DNA of 64,000 bases from Conchiformibius sp. (GTDB taxonomy: Bacteria; Pseudomonadota; Gammaproteobacteria; Burkholderiales; Neisseriaceae): positions 9,310 through 73,309 of the forward strand of contig JASBYJ010000011.1 in assembly GCA_029984035.1 (NCBI GenBank), in the 5' to 3' direction. The position numbers and the translations under genes were made by a program. Below are positions 9,159-18,981 of this stretch, piece by piece (position 1 is the stretch's first letter; each line of letters begins with the position of its first letter). The notes beneath the pieces were generated by a model. It saw only the letters and a program-made list of their open reading frames with translations. It did no database searches and had not been told where the DNA came from.

Positions 9159-10523
9159 ATGTTAGACAATTTAACCCAACGCTTCGGCAAAGTATTCAAA
9201 AACATCCGTTCGCAAGGCAGCCTGAACGAAGACAATATCAAAGAAGCCTTGCGCGAAGTGCGCCTAGCCCTTTTGGAAGCGGACGTTGCCTTGCCTGTGG
9301 TGAAAGATTTCGTCAATCAGATTAAAGAACGCGCACTAGGCAGGGAAATCGGCAAACATCTGACTGCGGAACAGGCTTTTTTCGGCATAGTAAACGAAGC
9401 CTTAACCGAATTGATGGGCAAGGAAAACAGCAAACTCAATCTTGCCGCCACGCCGCCTGCGGTGATTTTGATGGCAGGTTTGCAGGGCGCGGGCAAAACC
9501 ACTACGGCAGGCAAGCTGGCGCGTTTGATTAAAGAACAAGACGCCAAAAAGAAAATCCTGCTGGTGTCGGCAGACATATACCGCCCCGCTGCGATTGAGC
9601 AGTTGCGTTTGCTGTCCGAACAGGTGAAGGTGGATTTTTTCCCGTCCGATGTATCGCAAAATCCGGTCGATATCGCCCTTGCCGCACAAAATTACGCCAA
9701 GAAACACTTTTATGACGTGTTGATTGTGGATACCGCAGGCCGTTTGGCGATAGACCAAGAGATGATGGCGGAAATCGCCGCCATTCATGCGGCGGTAAAG
9801 CCGGTGGAAACCCTGTTTGTGATTGACGCCATGTTGGGTCAAGATGCCGTCAACACTGCCAAAGCCTTTGACGATACCCTTGCACTCACCGGCGTGGTAT
9901 TGACCAAAATGGACGGCGATTCACGCGGCGGTGCCGCACTGTCCGTACGGTATGTTACCGGCAAACCGATTAAATTCATCGGCGTAGGAGAAAAAGTAAA
10001 CGGCCTAGAGCCATTCCACCCCGACCGAATTGCCAGCCGCATTCTGGGCATGGGCGATGTGATGACCTTGATTGAAGACGTTCAGAAAGGAATTGACGAA
10101 GAAGCCGCCGTAGAAATGGCGAAAAAACTGCAAAAAGGCAAAGGCTTCGATTTGAACGATTTCAGAGAGCAAATCCGCCAAATGCGCAATATGGGCGGTT
10201 TGGAGAATCTGCTGTCGAAAATGCCCGGCGAATTGGGACAAATGTCCAAACATATCCCCGAAGGCACGGCCGAAAAAGCTATGGGACACGTAGAAGCCAT
10301 CATCAATTCGATGACTCCGAAAGAACGCGCCAATCCCGCTTTACTCAAAGCCAGCCGTAAAAAACGTATCGCCGCAGGTGCCGGAACCACGGTTCAGGAA
10401 GTCAATAAAATGTTGAAGCAGTTTGAACAGTCTCAGCAAATGATGAAAATGTTCAGCGGCAAAGGCATGGCTAAACTGATGAAAATGGCAGGCGGGATGA
10501 AGGGAATATTCCCCGGTCGTTAA
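9159..10523 (+). CDS. ffh: signal recognition particle protein Ffh
   Basis: GTPase of the bacterial signal recognition particle; with 4.5S RNA it targets nascent inner-membrane proteins to FtsY and SecYEG. The 454-residue product shows an N-terminal helical domain, a G domain with GLQGAGKTTTAGKL (P-loop, about 104-117), DTAGRL and TKMDGDSRGG, and a C-terminal Met-rich M domain (about 325-454, many Met in the last 40 residues) that binds signal peptides and RNA. The start at 9159 follows an AGGAAAACACTC leader. The 4.5S RNA gene is not in this window. Confidence 0.97.
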   Translation: MLDNLTQRFGKVFKNIRSQGSLNEDNIKEALREVRLALLEADVALPVVKDFVNQIKERALGREIGKHLTAEQAFFGIVNEALTELMGKENSKLNLAATPPAVILMAGLQGAGKTTTAGKLARLIKEQDAKKKILLVSADIYRPAAIEQLRLLSEQVKVDFFPSDVSQNPVDIALAAQNYAKKHFYDVLIVDTAGRLAIDQEMMAEIAAIHAAVKPVETLFVIDAMLGQDAVNTAKAFDDTLALTGVVLTKMDGDSRGGAALSVRYVTGKPIKFIGVGEKVNGLEPFHPDRIASRILGMGDVMTLIEDVQKGIDEEAAVEMAKKLQKGKGFDLNDFREQIRQMRNMGGLENLLSKMPGELGQMSKHIPEGTAEKAMGHVEAIINSMTPKERANPALLKASRKKRIAAGAGTTVQEVNKMLKQFEQSQQMMKMFSGKGMAKLMKMAGGMKGIFPGR

Positions 10524-10701
10524 TATCAAACCAGAGCCTATATACCGCAATTGGTTTACCTTTCAAAATCTGCTGTTATATCTATCCCAAAACGGCATTT
10601 AGGCCGGGCGGAAAGGATTACTCAAGTACAAACCATACGCATCATGCCGACAAAATAATATTGCCTTAGCATTTGTTTGATAAATTAAACAACAAACCAT
10701 C

Positions 10702-11910
10702 TCACCTTAGCCGCTGATAACGTCCGCCTGCCATAGCGGCGATTTTACCTTCCAATTCCCATTCGGTGAGCAGTGCATAAATGTCGGCGGCAGAAATACC
10801 CGTCTGTTCTGCCAATGTATCCGGATGAACGGGCGTATAACCCATTTGCTGCCAGACGGGGTGTTGCTCCGCATCAAGTGGTTCTTGCGGTTTAGCTTCA
10901 TGCGGTTTGGTTTGGGCTGTATTTCGGGTATGTACGGCCAATGTTTCAGGCTGCCTACTTTCGGATAAATCTGTGGATAAATTGTGATTAGGCTCCGAAT
11001 AAGATGGAGATATATGGCTGCCTGAAACATTCAGCATCGGACACTCGCTGATAATATCCTCCAAACATTCCACCAATTTCGCTCCTTCTTTAATCAATTT
11101 ATGACAACCTTTGCTGTGCGGATTGTCGATAGAGCCGGGAATCGCCATCACTTCGCGCCCCATTTCGGCAGCCAGTCGGGCCGTAATCAAAGAACCGCTT
11201 TCCAAAGCCGCCTCCACTACCAAAGTGGCATAACTTTGTGCGGCTATCAGGCGGTTGCGGCGCGGAAAATTCCCTGCCAGCGGACGTGTTCCCAAAGGAA
11301 ATTCGGAAACAACCACCCCGTTTTCGGCAATTTGATGGGCCAGTGAGGCATTACCAGGAGGATAAATACGGTCAATTCCTGTACCCCATACGGCAATCGT
11401 GCCGCCTGAAGCCGCGAGCGCACCCGTATGGGCAGCCGTATCAATTCCAGCGGCCATACCGGAAATCACGGTAATACCACTTTCCGATAAAGCGCGACCG
11501 AAATGCCGGGCAGTCCGCATGGCTTGGGGGGTGGCGTGGCGGCTGCCGACTATGGCAACACTCGGACGGTGCAACAAAGAAACGTCTCCGCGCACAAATA
11601 ACAAAGGCGGCGCAGTCAATCCTTCATTCAACAAAGCGGGATAATCTTCGTCACATGCCAACAGCAACCGGCAGCCTGATTGCGTCTCCCACCGCAATGC
11701 CGCATCGGCTGCAGATTTGGCCTGAGCGGTATCATTCCATGCGGCGGCGGCTTTTTTACCTTGATAAACCGAAGCGGCAATCACGTGCGCAGGTGCGGCT
11801 AAAGCCGCCTGAGCCGAACCGTATTGTTGCAACAGTGCACTAAAACTTTCCGCACCGATATAAGGGGTCAATGCGAGCTGTATCCATGCATACCGTTCTT
11901 GTTCCGTCAT
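10702..11910 (-). CDS. dprA: DNA-processing protein DprA (natural transformation)
   Basis: Binds incoming single-stranded DNA and loads RecA during natural transformation, matching the dense DUS landscape of this genome. The 402-residue protein has an N-terminal helical region, a Rossmann-like core with VGSRHATPQAMR, SGMAAGIDTAAH and NFPRRNRLIA (about 115-235), and a C-terminal winged-helix DprA domain (about 335-400, LAEQTGISAADIYALLTEWELEGKI). The linker between core and winged helix (about 285-335) is polar and low complexity. Two in-frame DUS lie in the coding sequence. No close downstream partner. Confidence 0.95.
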   Translation of the reverse strand: MTEQERYAWIQLALTPYIGAESFSALLQQYGSAQAALAAPAHVIAASVYQGKKAAAAWNDTAQAKSAADAALRWETQSGCRLLLACDEDYPALLNEGLTAPPLLFVRGDVSLLHRPSVAIVGSRHATPQAMRTARHFGRALSESGITVISGMAAGIDTAAHTGALAASGGTIAVWGTGIDRIYPPGNASLAHQIAENGVVVSEFPLGTRPLAGNFPRRNRLIAAQSYATLVVEAALESGSLITARLAAEMGREVMAIPGSIDNPHSKGCHKLIKEGAKLVECLEDIISECPMLNVSGSHISPSYSEPNHNLSTDLSESRQPETLAVHTRNTAQTKPHEAKPQEPLDAEQHPVWQQMGYTPVHPDTLAEQTGISAADIYALLTEWELEGKIAAMAGGRYQRLR

Positions 11911-12419
11911 AATCTATATAATTAAAATATTTGATAGAATTTAAAAAATATTCGCTTTTATCCCAAATAGAAAGCAAACTGCGCTTGTGGTTTGAATCAC
12001 TGATATGGCCAATATGCTTTATCCGTCATGCAATATGGCCTGCCTCCCTGCAATGAATGAAGTATCCGTGACTCAAACTCGCCAATCATTAGAAAATGTG
12101 AAAGCCATTTGTCCGTAACATCATCTGAACTATATTGATACGGCCCGAACATATTTCCCGCTCATTCATAACAGACACCCGGATACTTTAACCATTATGT
12201 TTTCTGTTCAAGCTGCCTGAAACCACGACAGAACAATACTTCCGGAAGTTTGATTGACCTCAGGTCTCAATCAAAAGCCTGCCTGAAAGTTTTCAGACAG
12301 GCTTACCCGACCATTTGATTTCAATATGCCGACTCTTTTGCAAAAGGTAATCGGCAGATATGAGACATATACCGTGTTTACAGTATGTCCAGATTCAGCA
12401 ATCTCTCCGAATGGCATCT
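11911..12419. other. intergenic stretch between dprA and a MITE-like element
   Basis: About 510 bp of AT-rich sequence with no coding frame worth calling. It contains the dprA promoter region, a DUS at about 12210, and the DUS-like hairpin described separately at 12275-12304. Confidence 0.55.
12275..12304. terminator. degenerate double-DUS hairpin
   Basis: AAGCCTGCCTGAAA (12275-12288) and TTTCAGACAGGCTT (12291-12304) form a 14-bp stem with one G-U pair. One arm reads GCCTGTCTGAA, closer to the Neisseria wadsworthii DUS dialect than to the local one. There is no U-tract on either side. Confidence 0.45.
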
Positions 12420-12570
12420 TAAATAATAGCCGTGTCGTAAAATCTGATTGATATTAATACAAATATTGTGTAAAAACATTTTCTTCAACGGGAATTGAAA
12501 GAAACGGTTAAAGAAAATGTTTTTAATGATATTGCAGCATCAATCTTTCTGAAAACAGAGCCTAAATAAT
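12420..12570 (-). mobile_element. MITE-like element, copy A
   Basis: Element body 12428-12562 (135 bp), flanked by the 8-bp direct repeat TAAATAAT (12420-12427 and 12563-12570), a target-site duplication. Read on the minus strand it begins GGCTCTGTTTTC and ends CGACACGGCT, which are imperfect inverted ends. Its right duplication overlaps the zipA stop codon. It aligns along its length with the copies at 21473, 49062 and 57986. It is too short to encode a transposase. Confidence 0.8.
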
Positions 12571-13919
12571 TAAGAAAAGAGCCGCTTAGCCAATTCGCTG
12601 CCCGGAGTAATACCGACTTGCTGCATTTCCCTTTGCCGTGCGGCAACATAGTTGCGCACTTCGCGCAACCATTCTGCAGATAAGGGGCGTACTTGCTCGT
12701 CAACCAATTCCAGTCCCAGATTTTCGGAAAACTTCACCGCCAGCTCCATAAACCGGTTGAAATTGGCTTCGCCATCGGGAATCCGTGTAATGTCAAACAG
12801 CATACTGAACCCTTTGTAATCGCTGTTATACAGCAGAGACTGACTGAACAGTTTGCCGTCTAAGGTATCTACTACAAACAAGGTTTCTCCCGAATCGGCA
12901 GACAAAGTAAACACGCCTTCCGTAGTGAGAACGAAGCCTGCGTTTTCTACTGTACGCTGAAGGTCTATGCCGCGGATGCTGCTGCTTCTGGATACCATGT
13001 GAATGGCAATGGTTTGGTCGACGCGGGCGCACAATTCGTCCAAAGGAGTGGCAATGGCAAGAAAAGGAGCGGTGCTGCTCACCCTCACTTCCCCGTCCAT
13101 TCTGCGGGCGAACTGTCTCACCTGTCTGGAAAAGTAGTCCAATTCGTCGGCAGATGCCAAACCATTGCGGTTAATGGCCTGCAAACCGATACAAAACGCT
13201 TGGTATTCTTTGCCGGGAATTGGCTCGGCAGGCTGAAAACAGCCATCGGTTGTACATCCGATGATTTGGAAGGGACGTTGTTCGGAAAGACGGGGAATCG
13301 ACTGCAATTCTTTCGGGCGATAAAGTGAAACGTATGCCATAAAGTCAAAGCGCGGGTCAAACCACTGCAAATCGCTTTCGGACAAATCTTCCAACTCAAT
13401 GCACAAATTACGGCGGCTGCCTGCAAAGAGACTGCTCGCCCAACTGGGCTTGGCTGCTTTTTCAGGCGTATGGGCTTTAACCGATTCTTCGGGTACGGTT
13501 TTTTCCGATTCGTTTTCTTCCTGCAAATTCAAATTAAAAAATGTACTTTCTTCTTTGCGTGCGGCAGTATCGATTTCGTGAAATTCGTCTTCACCCGGAT
13601 TAAGTTCGATTTCTACCTTATCGGAAGCCTTTGGCGATTGCGTTACCGCATCCGTTTTTTGCTGCTCGGCAGCTTCTGCTTCTGCTTTTTCACGAGCCAA
13701 TTCTGCCTTGGTTTTCCTGCGTAAATCCGCCTGAGCCGACATGCCGCCATCGCGCACGGACTGAACCCGGCTATTCATCAGTGCATCTTGGTTGGCATGC
13801 CCGAACTGGCGGCGTACATGCTCGCGGTATTGCCGCTCTTGGTACATATTGTACAAAACGACAATAATCAATACGGCTAGGAAAACGGCGGCGATACTCA
13901 AAAATACGGAAGTATTCAT
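12570..13919 (-). CDS. zipA: cell division protein ZipA
   Basis: Inner-membrane protein that tethers FtsZ polymers to the membrane at the division site. The 449-residue product has a short N-terminal periplasmic end and one membrane anchor (about 4-22), then a basic and acidic charged linker (about 25-170). The C-terminal ZipA FtsZ-binding domain (about 300-440) includes SRSSSIRGIDLQRTVENAGF and FSMLFDITRIPDGEANFN. ATG 13919 is chosen over the upstream open frame because it puts the membrane anchor at the N-terminus and follows AGGGA. The gene lies 31 bp downstream of ampD on the same strand. A MITE-like copy abuts its stop codon. Confidence 0.88.
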   Translation of the reverse strand: MNTSVFLSIAAVFLAVLIIVVLYNMYQERQYREHVRRQFGHANQDALMNSRVQSVRDGGMSAQADLRRKTKAELAREKAEAEAAEQQKTDAVTQSPKASDKVEIELNPGEDEFHEIDTAARKEESTFFNLNLQEENESEKTVPEESVKAHTPEKAAKPSWASSLFAGSRRNLCIELEDLSESDLQWFDPRFDFMAYVSLYRPKELQSIPRLSEQRPFQIIGCTTDGCFQPAEPIPGKEYQAFCIGLQAINRNGLASADELDYFSRQVRQFARRMDGEVRVSSTAPFLAIATPLDELCARVDQTIAIHMVSRSSSIRGIDLQRTVENAGFVLTTEGVFTLSADSGETLFVVDTLDGKLFSQSLLYNSDYKGFSMLFDITRIPDGEANFNRFMELAVKFSENLGLELVDEQVRPLSAEWLREVRNYVAARQREMQQVGITPGSELAKRLFS

Positions 13920-13950
13920 AATCAATCCCTGTCGGGTCGGAAAACAGCGT

Positions 13951-14517
13951 TCAGGCAGCCTGAACATCGTTGAAATCTATCGGGAAACCTTCAAGGCGCA
14001 ACCTTTGCCAGTCGAAAAAATGCCCGGGGTCTGTCTTTCTTCCTGCGGCAATGTGTTGGTGTCCTGTTACGGCTTCAATGGGATATTGGCGGCATAAGGC
14101 AATCAGCAATCCGGATAAGGCTCGGTATTGGGCTTCTTCAAACGGTTCAAAATCGCAACCTTCCAATTCAATCCCTATGGAAAAAGCGTTACAGGCAGCC
14201 TGTCCGCGAAACTGAGACACACCTGCATGATATGCCGCGTTGTCGCACGAAACAAACTGTATGACTTTGCCTCGGCGGTCAATCAAAAAATGGCTGGAAA
14301 CACGCAAGTTTTCAAGCTGCCTGAAAAAAGGGTGTTCTTCAGGCCGGATGCAATTGGTAAACAACTGTTCAACGGCGGCGTTACCGTAACTGAACGGAGG
14401 CAGGGAGATATTGTGCAACACCACCAAACGGGGGATTTCTCCGTCGGGACGGGACGAAAAGTTAGGCGATTCAAGTTGTACCGCCTGCAACCACCGTCCG
14501 TTTTGCCAATGTCCCAT
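13951..14517 (-). CDS. ampD: 1,6-anhydro-N-acetylmuramyl-L-alanine amidase AmpD
   Basis: Cytoplasmic zinc amidase that cleaves the peptide from anhydroMurNAc during peptidoglycan recycling. The 188-residue amidase_2-fold protein retains the expected zinc ligands by alignment with E. coli AmpD: H35 (VVLHN), H153 (TGHQH) and D163 (KTDPG). E117 in IGIELEG and the GRKTDPG motif are also kept. No signal peptide is present, as expected for AmpD rather than periplasmic AmiD. Its C-terminal codons include a DUS. It is probably cotranscribed with zipA. Confidence 0.93.
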   Translation of the reverse strand: MGHWQNGRWLQAVQLESPNFSSRPDGEIPRLVVLHNISLPPFSYGNAAVEQLFTNCIRPEEHPFFRQLENLRVSSHFLIDRRGKVIQFVSCDNAAYHAGVSQFRGQAACNAFSIGIELEGCDFEPFEEAQYRALSGLLIALCRQYPIEAVTGHQHIAAGRKTDPGHFFDWQRLRLEGFPIDFNDVQAA

Positions 14518-14691
14518 TGCTTTCCCCTGCTATTCGGATGCCGCTCTATCTTGCAACTTGCACGGTTAGTCTTGAAATCCAACCATTCGGTTCAGAACCG
14601 ATAATCGGCAGCTCGCAGCACACCGCAATATCATATAGGCTGCCTGAAAAAATTTTGTCTGCTGGCGCAATGTTTCAGGCAGCCGTATGTA

Positions 14692-17460
14692 TCAAGCCAA
14701 CCGTCCGTGGCACTGTTTGTATTTCAAACCGCTACCGCAAGGGCAAGGGTCATTGCGGTGAACGACATAACCCGCAGCCGCCAATGCGGACGGCAAATAA
14801 CGTGCATCCTCTTCGGTCATATTTTCAGGGTCGAATGCCGCACGGGCCAGGCTGTCGCGCGATTCACCCAAAACGGCCGACATACCGGGAGCGGGCGCAT
14901 GGACGGCATGGCTTTCAAGCTGCGGCGTTTCCACTTCTTTGGCAACGTTTTCTGCAGGTTGAACCTGTACGGTAATCAGTAAATCACTGATGCGCTGCTC
15001 TATATTTTCCCACAATTTTTCAAACAGGATAAACGCCTCGCGCTTGTATTCCTGCTTCGGATTTTTTTGCGCATAACCGCGCAAATGAATGCCTTGTCGC
15101 AAATAGTCCATAGCAGCCAAATGTTCGCGCCAGAATACGTCGAGTACTTGCAAGGCAACTTTCCGCTCAAAATCATTGAAATTTTTACGGCCAACCAATG
15201 CAACTTTTTCCTTGTAGGCTTGCTCGATTTGCTCCAACAATTTTTCTTTTACGTCTTCGTTTTCCAAAGTGTTGTCGGTTTTCAGCCAGCCTCGGATATC
15301 GGCGTGCGTACGCAATTCGCCTGCCAATTGCGCTTCCAAGGCAGCCAAATCCCATTGTTCTTCCATACTGTCGGGCGGCATATGGGTATCCACCAACGCG
15401 CCTATCACATGAGCCCGCATGGCGCGGGTAATCGCATCGATATCGTCGCTGAGCAGAATATCGTTGCGGCGGTGGTAAATCACTTTGCGCTGCTCATTGG
15501 CCACGTCATCGTATTCCAATACCTGCTTGCGCATATCGAAGTTACGCCCTTCGACTTTGCGTTGTGCGTTTTCAATCTGACGGGTCAAAATACCTGCTTC
15601 GATGGCCACGCCTCGCTCGGGCGCGAGACGGTTGAGAATGGCGGCGGCGCGGTCTAAAGCAAACAGGCGCAGCAAGGGGTCTTCAAACGACAGGTAAAAA
15701 CGGCTGGAACCCGGGTCGCCCTGACGGCCCGAACGGCCGCGCAATTGGTTGTCGATACGGCGGCTTTCATGACGTTCGGTACCGATAATGTGCAAACCGC
15801 CCGCTTCGACAACGCGCTTGTTGTCGGCTTCCCAATTGTTTTCCAATGCTTCAATCAAACGCTGTTTTTCGCTTTCAGGCAGGCTCTCATCGGCGCGAAT
15901 GGCATCGGCCTGATGTTTGACACTGCCGCCCAACACGATATCGGTACCGCGACCCGCCATATTGGTGGCAACAGTAATCATGCCGGGCTTGCCCGCTTGC
16001 GCGACAATCAGGGCTTCACGTTGGTGCTCTTTGGCGTTCAATACGTTATGGGGCAAGCCCGCCTGTTTGAGCAACATGGATACCAGTTCGGAATTTTCAA
16101 TGGTGGTCGTACCCACCAAAACGGGTTGTCCGCGTTCGTAACAGTCTTGGATGTCTTTGATAACGGCTTCGAATTTTTCTTCGGCAGTGCGGAATACCTG
16201 GTCGTTGAAATCTTTGCGCTTGACAGGTTTGTTGGTGGGGATAATCACGGTTTCCAAATTATAAATACTTTGGAATTCATAAGCTTCCGTATCCGCAGTA
16301 CCGGTCATGCCTGATAATTTGGCATAAAGGCGGAAATAGTTTTGGAAGGTGATGGAAGCCAATGTTTGGTTTTCTTTTTTGATTTCCACGCCTTCTTTGG
16401 CCTCTACCGCCTGATGCAAACCGTCCGACCAGCGGCGCCCGTCCATCAAACGGCCGGTGTGCTCGTCCACAATGACGATTTCATTGTCTTTCACTACATA
16501 ATGTTGGTCGCGGTGGAACAGGCTGTGCGCACGCAATGCCGCCATCAGGTGGTGCATCAGCATCAAATTGCCCGCAGCATAGAGCGAATCGCCTTCAGGC
16601 AGCAAACCGATGCGGTGCAAAATCTGTTCGGCATGTTCGTGCCCCGCCTCGGAGAGCGCCACTTGATGGTTTTTCTCGTCAACCCAATAATCGCCTTCGC
16701 TGTCTTCTTTTTCCTGACGCGACAACATTTGCGGCACTTGGTTCATGATTTGATAAAGTTGGACGTTATCGTCTGCCTGGCCGGAAATAATCAGCGGCGT
16801 ACGCGCTTCGTCAATCAGGATGGAATCCACTTCGTCCACTACGGCAAAGTTCAAACCGCGTTGGACTTTATCGTATTGGTCCTGCACCATGTTGTCGCGC
16901 AGGTAATCGAAGCCGAATTCGTTGTTGGTGCCGTAGGTGATGTCGCAATTGTAGGCGGTTTGGCGCGAGAAAGGTTCCTGATTGCTCAAAATCACGCCGA
17001 CACTCAAACCCAAAAAGTTATACAAAGGGCTGAGCGTATCCGCATCGCGTTGCGCCAAATAATCGTTCACGGTTACCACATGCGCGCCCTTGCCTGTCAG
17101 CGCGTTCAAATAGACCGCCAGCGTACCGACCAAAGTTTTACCCTCGCCCGTACGCATTTCGGCGATTTTGCCGTTATGCAGCACGATACCGCCAATCAGC
17201 TGCACGTCAAAATGGCGCATACCCAAAGTACGCACCGATGCTTCGCGGCATACGGCAAACGCTTCAGGCAGGATACTGTCCAAGGATTCGCCTTGTGCGA
17301 TGCGTTTTTTAAATTCGGCGGTTTTGGTTTTTAACTCTTCATCGGAAAGCGACTGCATCTGCGCTTCCATCGCGTTGATTTTGGCAACGGTTTTACGGTA
17401 TTGCTTGAGCAGTCGGTCGTTGCGGCTGCCGAAAATCTTTTTGGCTAAATTGACTAACAT
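14692..17460 (-). CDS. secA: protein translocase ATPase SecA
   Basis: Motor ATPase that drives preproteins through SecYEG. The 922-residue protein has all expected parts: Walker A in MRTGEGKTLVGTL (about 102-114), Walker B VVDEVDSILIDEARTPLI, the preprotein cross-linking domain, the second nucleotide-binding fold with NMAGRGTDIVLGG, and the helical scaffold. It ends with an intact C-terminal zinc/SecB-binding motif CPCGSGLKYKQCHG. The start ATG 17460 follows AAGGA. A spaced DUS pair lies just after its stop (14639-14686). It is monocistronic here. Confidence 0.98.
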   Translation of the reverse strand: MLVNLAKKIFGSRNDRLLKQYRKTVAKINAMEAQMQSLSDEELKTKTAEFKKRIAQGESLDSILPEAFAVCREASVRTLGMRHFDVQLIGGIVLHNGKIAEMRTGEGKTLVGTLAVYLNALTGKGAHVVTVNDYLAQRDADTLSPLYNFLGLSVGVILSNQEPFSRQTAYNCDITYGTNNEFGFDYLRDNMVQDQYDKVQRGLNFAVVDEVDSILIDEARTPLIISGQADDNVQLYQIMNQVPQMLSRQEKEDSEGDYWVDEKNHQVALSEAGHEHAEQILHRIGLLPEGDSLYAAGNLMLMHHLMAALRAHSLFHRDQHYVVKDNEIVIVDEHTGRLMDGRRWSDGLHQAVEAKEGVEIKKENQTLASITFQNYFRLYAKLSGMTGTADTEAYEFQSIYNLETVIIPTNKPVKRKDFNDQVFRTAEEKFEAVIKDIQDCYERGQPVLVGTTTIENSELVSMLLKQAGLPHNVLNAKEHQREALIVAQAGKPGMITVATNMAGRGTDIVLGGSVKHQADAIRADESLPESEKQRLIEALENNWEADNKRVVEAGGLHIIGTERHESRRIDNQLRGRSGRQGDPGSSRFYLSFEDPLLRLFALDRAAAILNRLAPERGVAIEAGILTRQIENAQRKVEGRNFDMRKQVLEYDDVANEQRKVIYHRRNDILLSDDIDAITRAMRAHVIGALVDTHMPPDSMEEQWDLAALEAQLAGELRTHADIRGWLKTDNTLENEDVKEKLLEQIEQAYKEKVALVGRKNFNDFERKVALQVLDVFWREHLAAMDYLRQGIHLRGYAQKNPKQEYKREAFILFEKLWENIEQRISDLLITVQVQPAENVAKEVETPQLESHAVHAPAPGMSAVLGESRDSLARAAFDPENMTEEDARYLPSALAAAGYVVHRNDPCPCGSGLKYKQCHGRLA

Positions 17461-17836
17461 TACTTGTCCTTGAATCAGGCAAAACTGCGAAATTTTAGCA
17501 CAAGCCCGCTTCAGTAGGTAAAACCGCAGACGGGCCTATTGCTCGGAGCAGCGCATTGGTAACTTAACAAACCAGATGAATAACAATAAGTTAATAAACT
17601 TCAGGCAGCCTGAAACCGTTTGCCTGATAACGGAAATTTACGCGCCGGCATTGCAGCAAACCATGATGCCGCATTCTCATCAGACATACCGTTCGGCAAC
17701 GTCATCATTTTGTCTAAAAATGTAACCGCGCAAAAAAGAAACCTGAGACTTAGGCTCGGGACACGGCTGCCCGAAACCCGTCTTGAACCATACCGCAGCG
17801 CACGATGCAAGATGGCTTTCAGGCTGCCTGAAAGCA
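17461..17836. other. intergenic stretch upstream of secA
   Basis: About 375 bp with DUS copies near 17600 and 17820. No coding frame has an RBS or a recognisable motif. The secA promoter should lie in the first 100 bp, reading leftward. Confidence 0.55.
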
Positions 17837-18532
17837 TCAATACATCTGAATCTTACCGCTGACAGTTTGGCGGACTTCCCCTTCTCCCGGCGCAGTATCC
17901 GCATACACCGGCGCTTTGGCATAAGCCGCACCGGCCAACGCCGCTTCAGGCGCGGCAAAACGCCGTTCTTCCTGTCGGGAAAAGGATTGATGAATATTGA
18001 TTTCCACGATTTTATAGCCGTCAAACCCCATGGTTTTGCTGATTTGTCCGGCACGCTGCCTGAAAGCGGCAAGCGACTTCTGCGAAGCCTCTTCCACCGC
18101 TGCGGCACGTTTTTGCGGCGAAACACTGTAATACAGGCTTTCCACCGCAGCATCTTGTTTCACTTCGTTAAGCAAATTCAGCAACGCAGGAAAATGGGTG
18201 CTGCTCAAACGGATTTCCGCACTGTCGCTCCATGCACGGATTCGTCCGTTTTCACCATATTCGGGGTGGCTGCTGCGGGTATTTTCCTTCATCACAACTC
18301 CCGATGCGGCACGGATTTTTGCCGACACCCCGTGTAGTTTTTTACTCACCAAAGCGGCGGCGGCAGTATGGTTTTTCTCGCTGGCACGAATCAGCAATAC
18401 GGCATTGAGCGTGTCGTTTTCCACGCTGACAGACGCTTCTTCGCTGAAATGGATAATGTTGTAATTCAAATTATCGGCTGCGGCAGGCAATGCGGCGGCC
18501 AAAAACAAAGCGGCAGGAATACGGCGGCGCAT
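17837..18532 (-). CDS. SIMPL-domain (DUF541) periplasmic protein
   Basis: Predicted exported protein of the SIMPL/DUF541 family, which includes oxidative-stress protein YggE and BP26. The 231-residue product has a signal peptide (about 1-20, LFLAAALPAAA) and a SIMPL domain spanning nearly the rest. It shows SVSVENDTLNAVLLI early and VEEASQKSLAAFRQRAGQI, the family helix with an Ala-rich repeat, in the middle. The start is ATG 18532, with AGGAG 7 nt upstream; the extra 11 upstream codons have no such support. Cellular role in Neisseriaceae is unknown to me; the oxidative-stress link is from family members elsewhere. Confidence 0.8.
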   Translation of the reverse strand: MRRRIPAALFLAAALPAAADNLNYNIIHFSEEASVSVENDTLNAVLLIRASEKNHTAAAALVSKKLHGVSAKIRAASGVVMKENTRSSHPEYGENGRIRAWSDSAEIRLSSTHFPALLNLLNEVKQDAAVESLYYSVSPQKRAAAVEEASQKSLAAFRQRAGQISKTMGFDGYKIVEINIHQSFSRQEERRFAAPEAALAGAAYAKAPVYADTAPGEGEVRQTVSGKIQMY

Positions 18533-18981
18533 GAATATTCTCCTAAAATCAAGACAGGCGTACAATTATAGCAAGGCTGCCTGAAGCGGTGGCATTTCGA
18601 AAAAGCCGAAACAATCTTAAAGATAGTGATGTACGTATTAAAAATATGCTTGTTCCGATGTTTACCGAGTGTTGTTCCATCTTATTTTCGCATGATTAAA
18701 TGAAAGTTCAATTTTCCGCATACCGAAGTAAGGGCTGATTCTTAAACGATAAAACCGTGCCGGATTAAGGTTTATTCAAAAAATCATAAAAGACTCGGAA
18801 TACTTCTGCCCAGTTGCGGGTAAACCGCAAAAACTGCAATGTGTTCAAGAAAGTCATTGCCCGTTTGGAAACATCGGACTATTCAATTTAATGATACGCA
18901 AACATAGAATGATTTTTCCAAAACGACAAACATATACAAGCAAGATATAATGGCTGCTTTATCCGCCTGCGGGACACGGCT
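18533..18981. other. intergenic AT-rich stretch with the uppS promoter
   Basis: About 450 bp between divergent genes with no coding frame. Nothing repeats elsewhere in the window. The right end holds the uppS promoter candidate listed separately. Confidence 0.55.
18923..18951 (+). promoter_or_regulatory. candidate sigma-70 promoter for uppS
   Basis: A perfect -10 hexamer TATAAT (18946-18951) lies 17 bp after ACGACA (18923-18928), a 4/6 match to the -35 consensus. It is 31 bp upstream of the uppS start. Confidence 0.6.

Noticed and set aside
12428..12562. MITE-like repeats as Correia (CREE) elements
   Set aside because: Similar size, but the ends (GGCTCTG...) do not match the Correia inverted repeat, and the duplication is 8 bp rather than TA.
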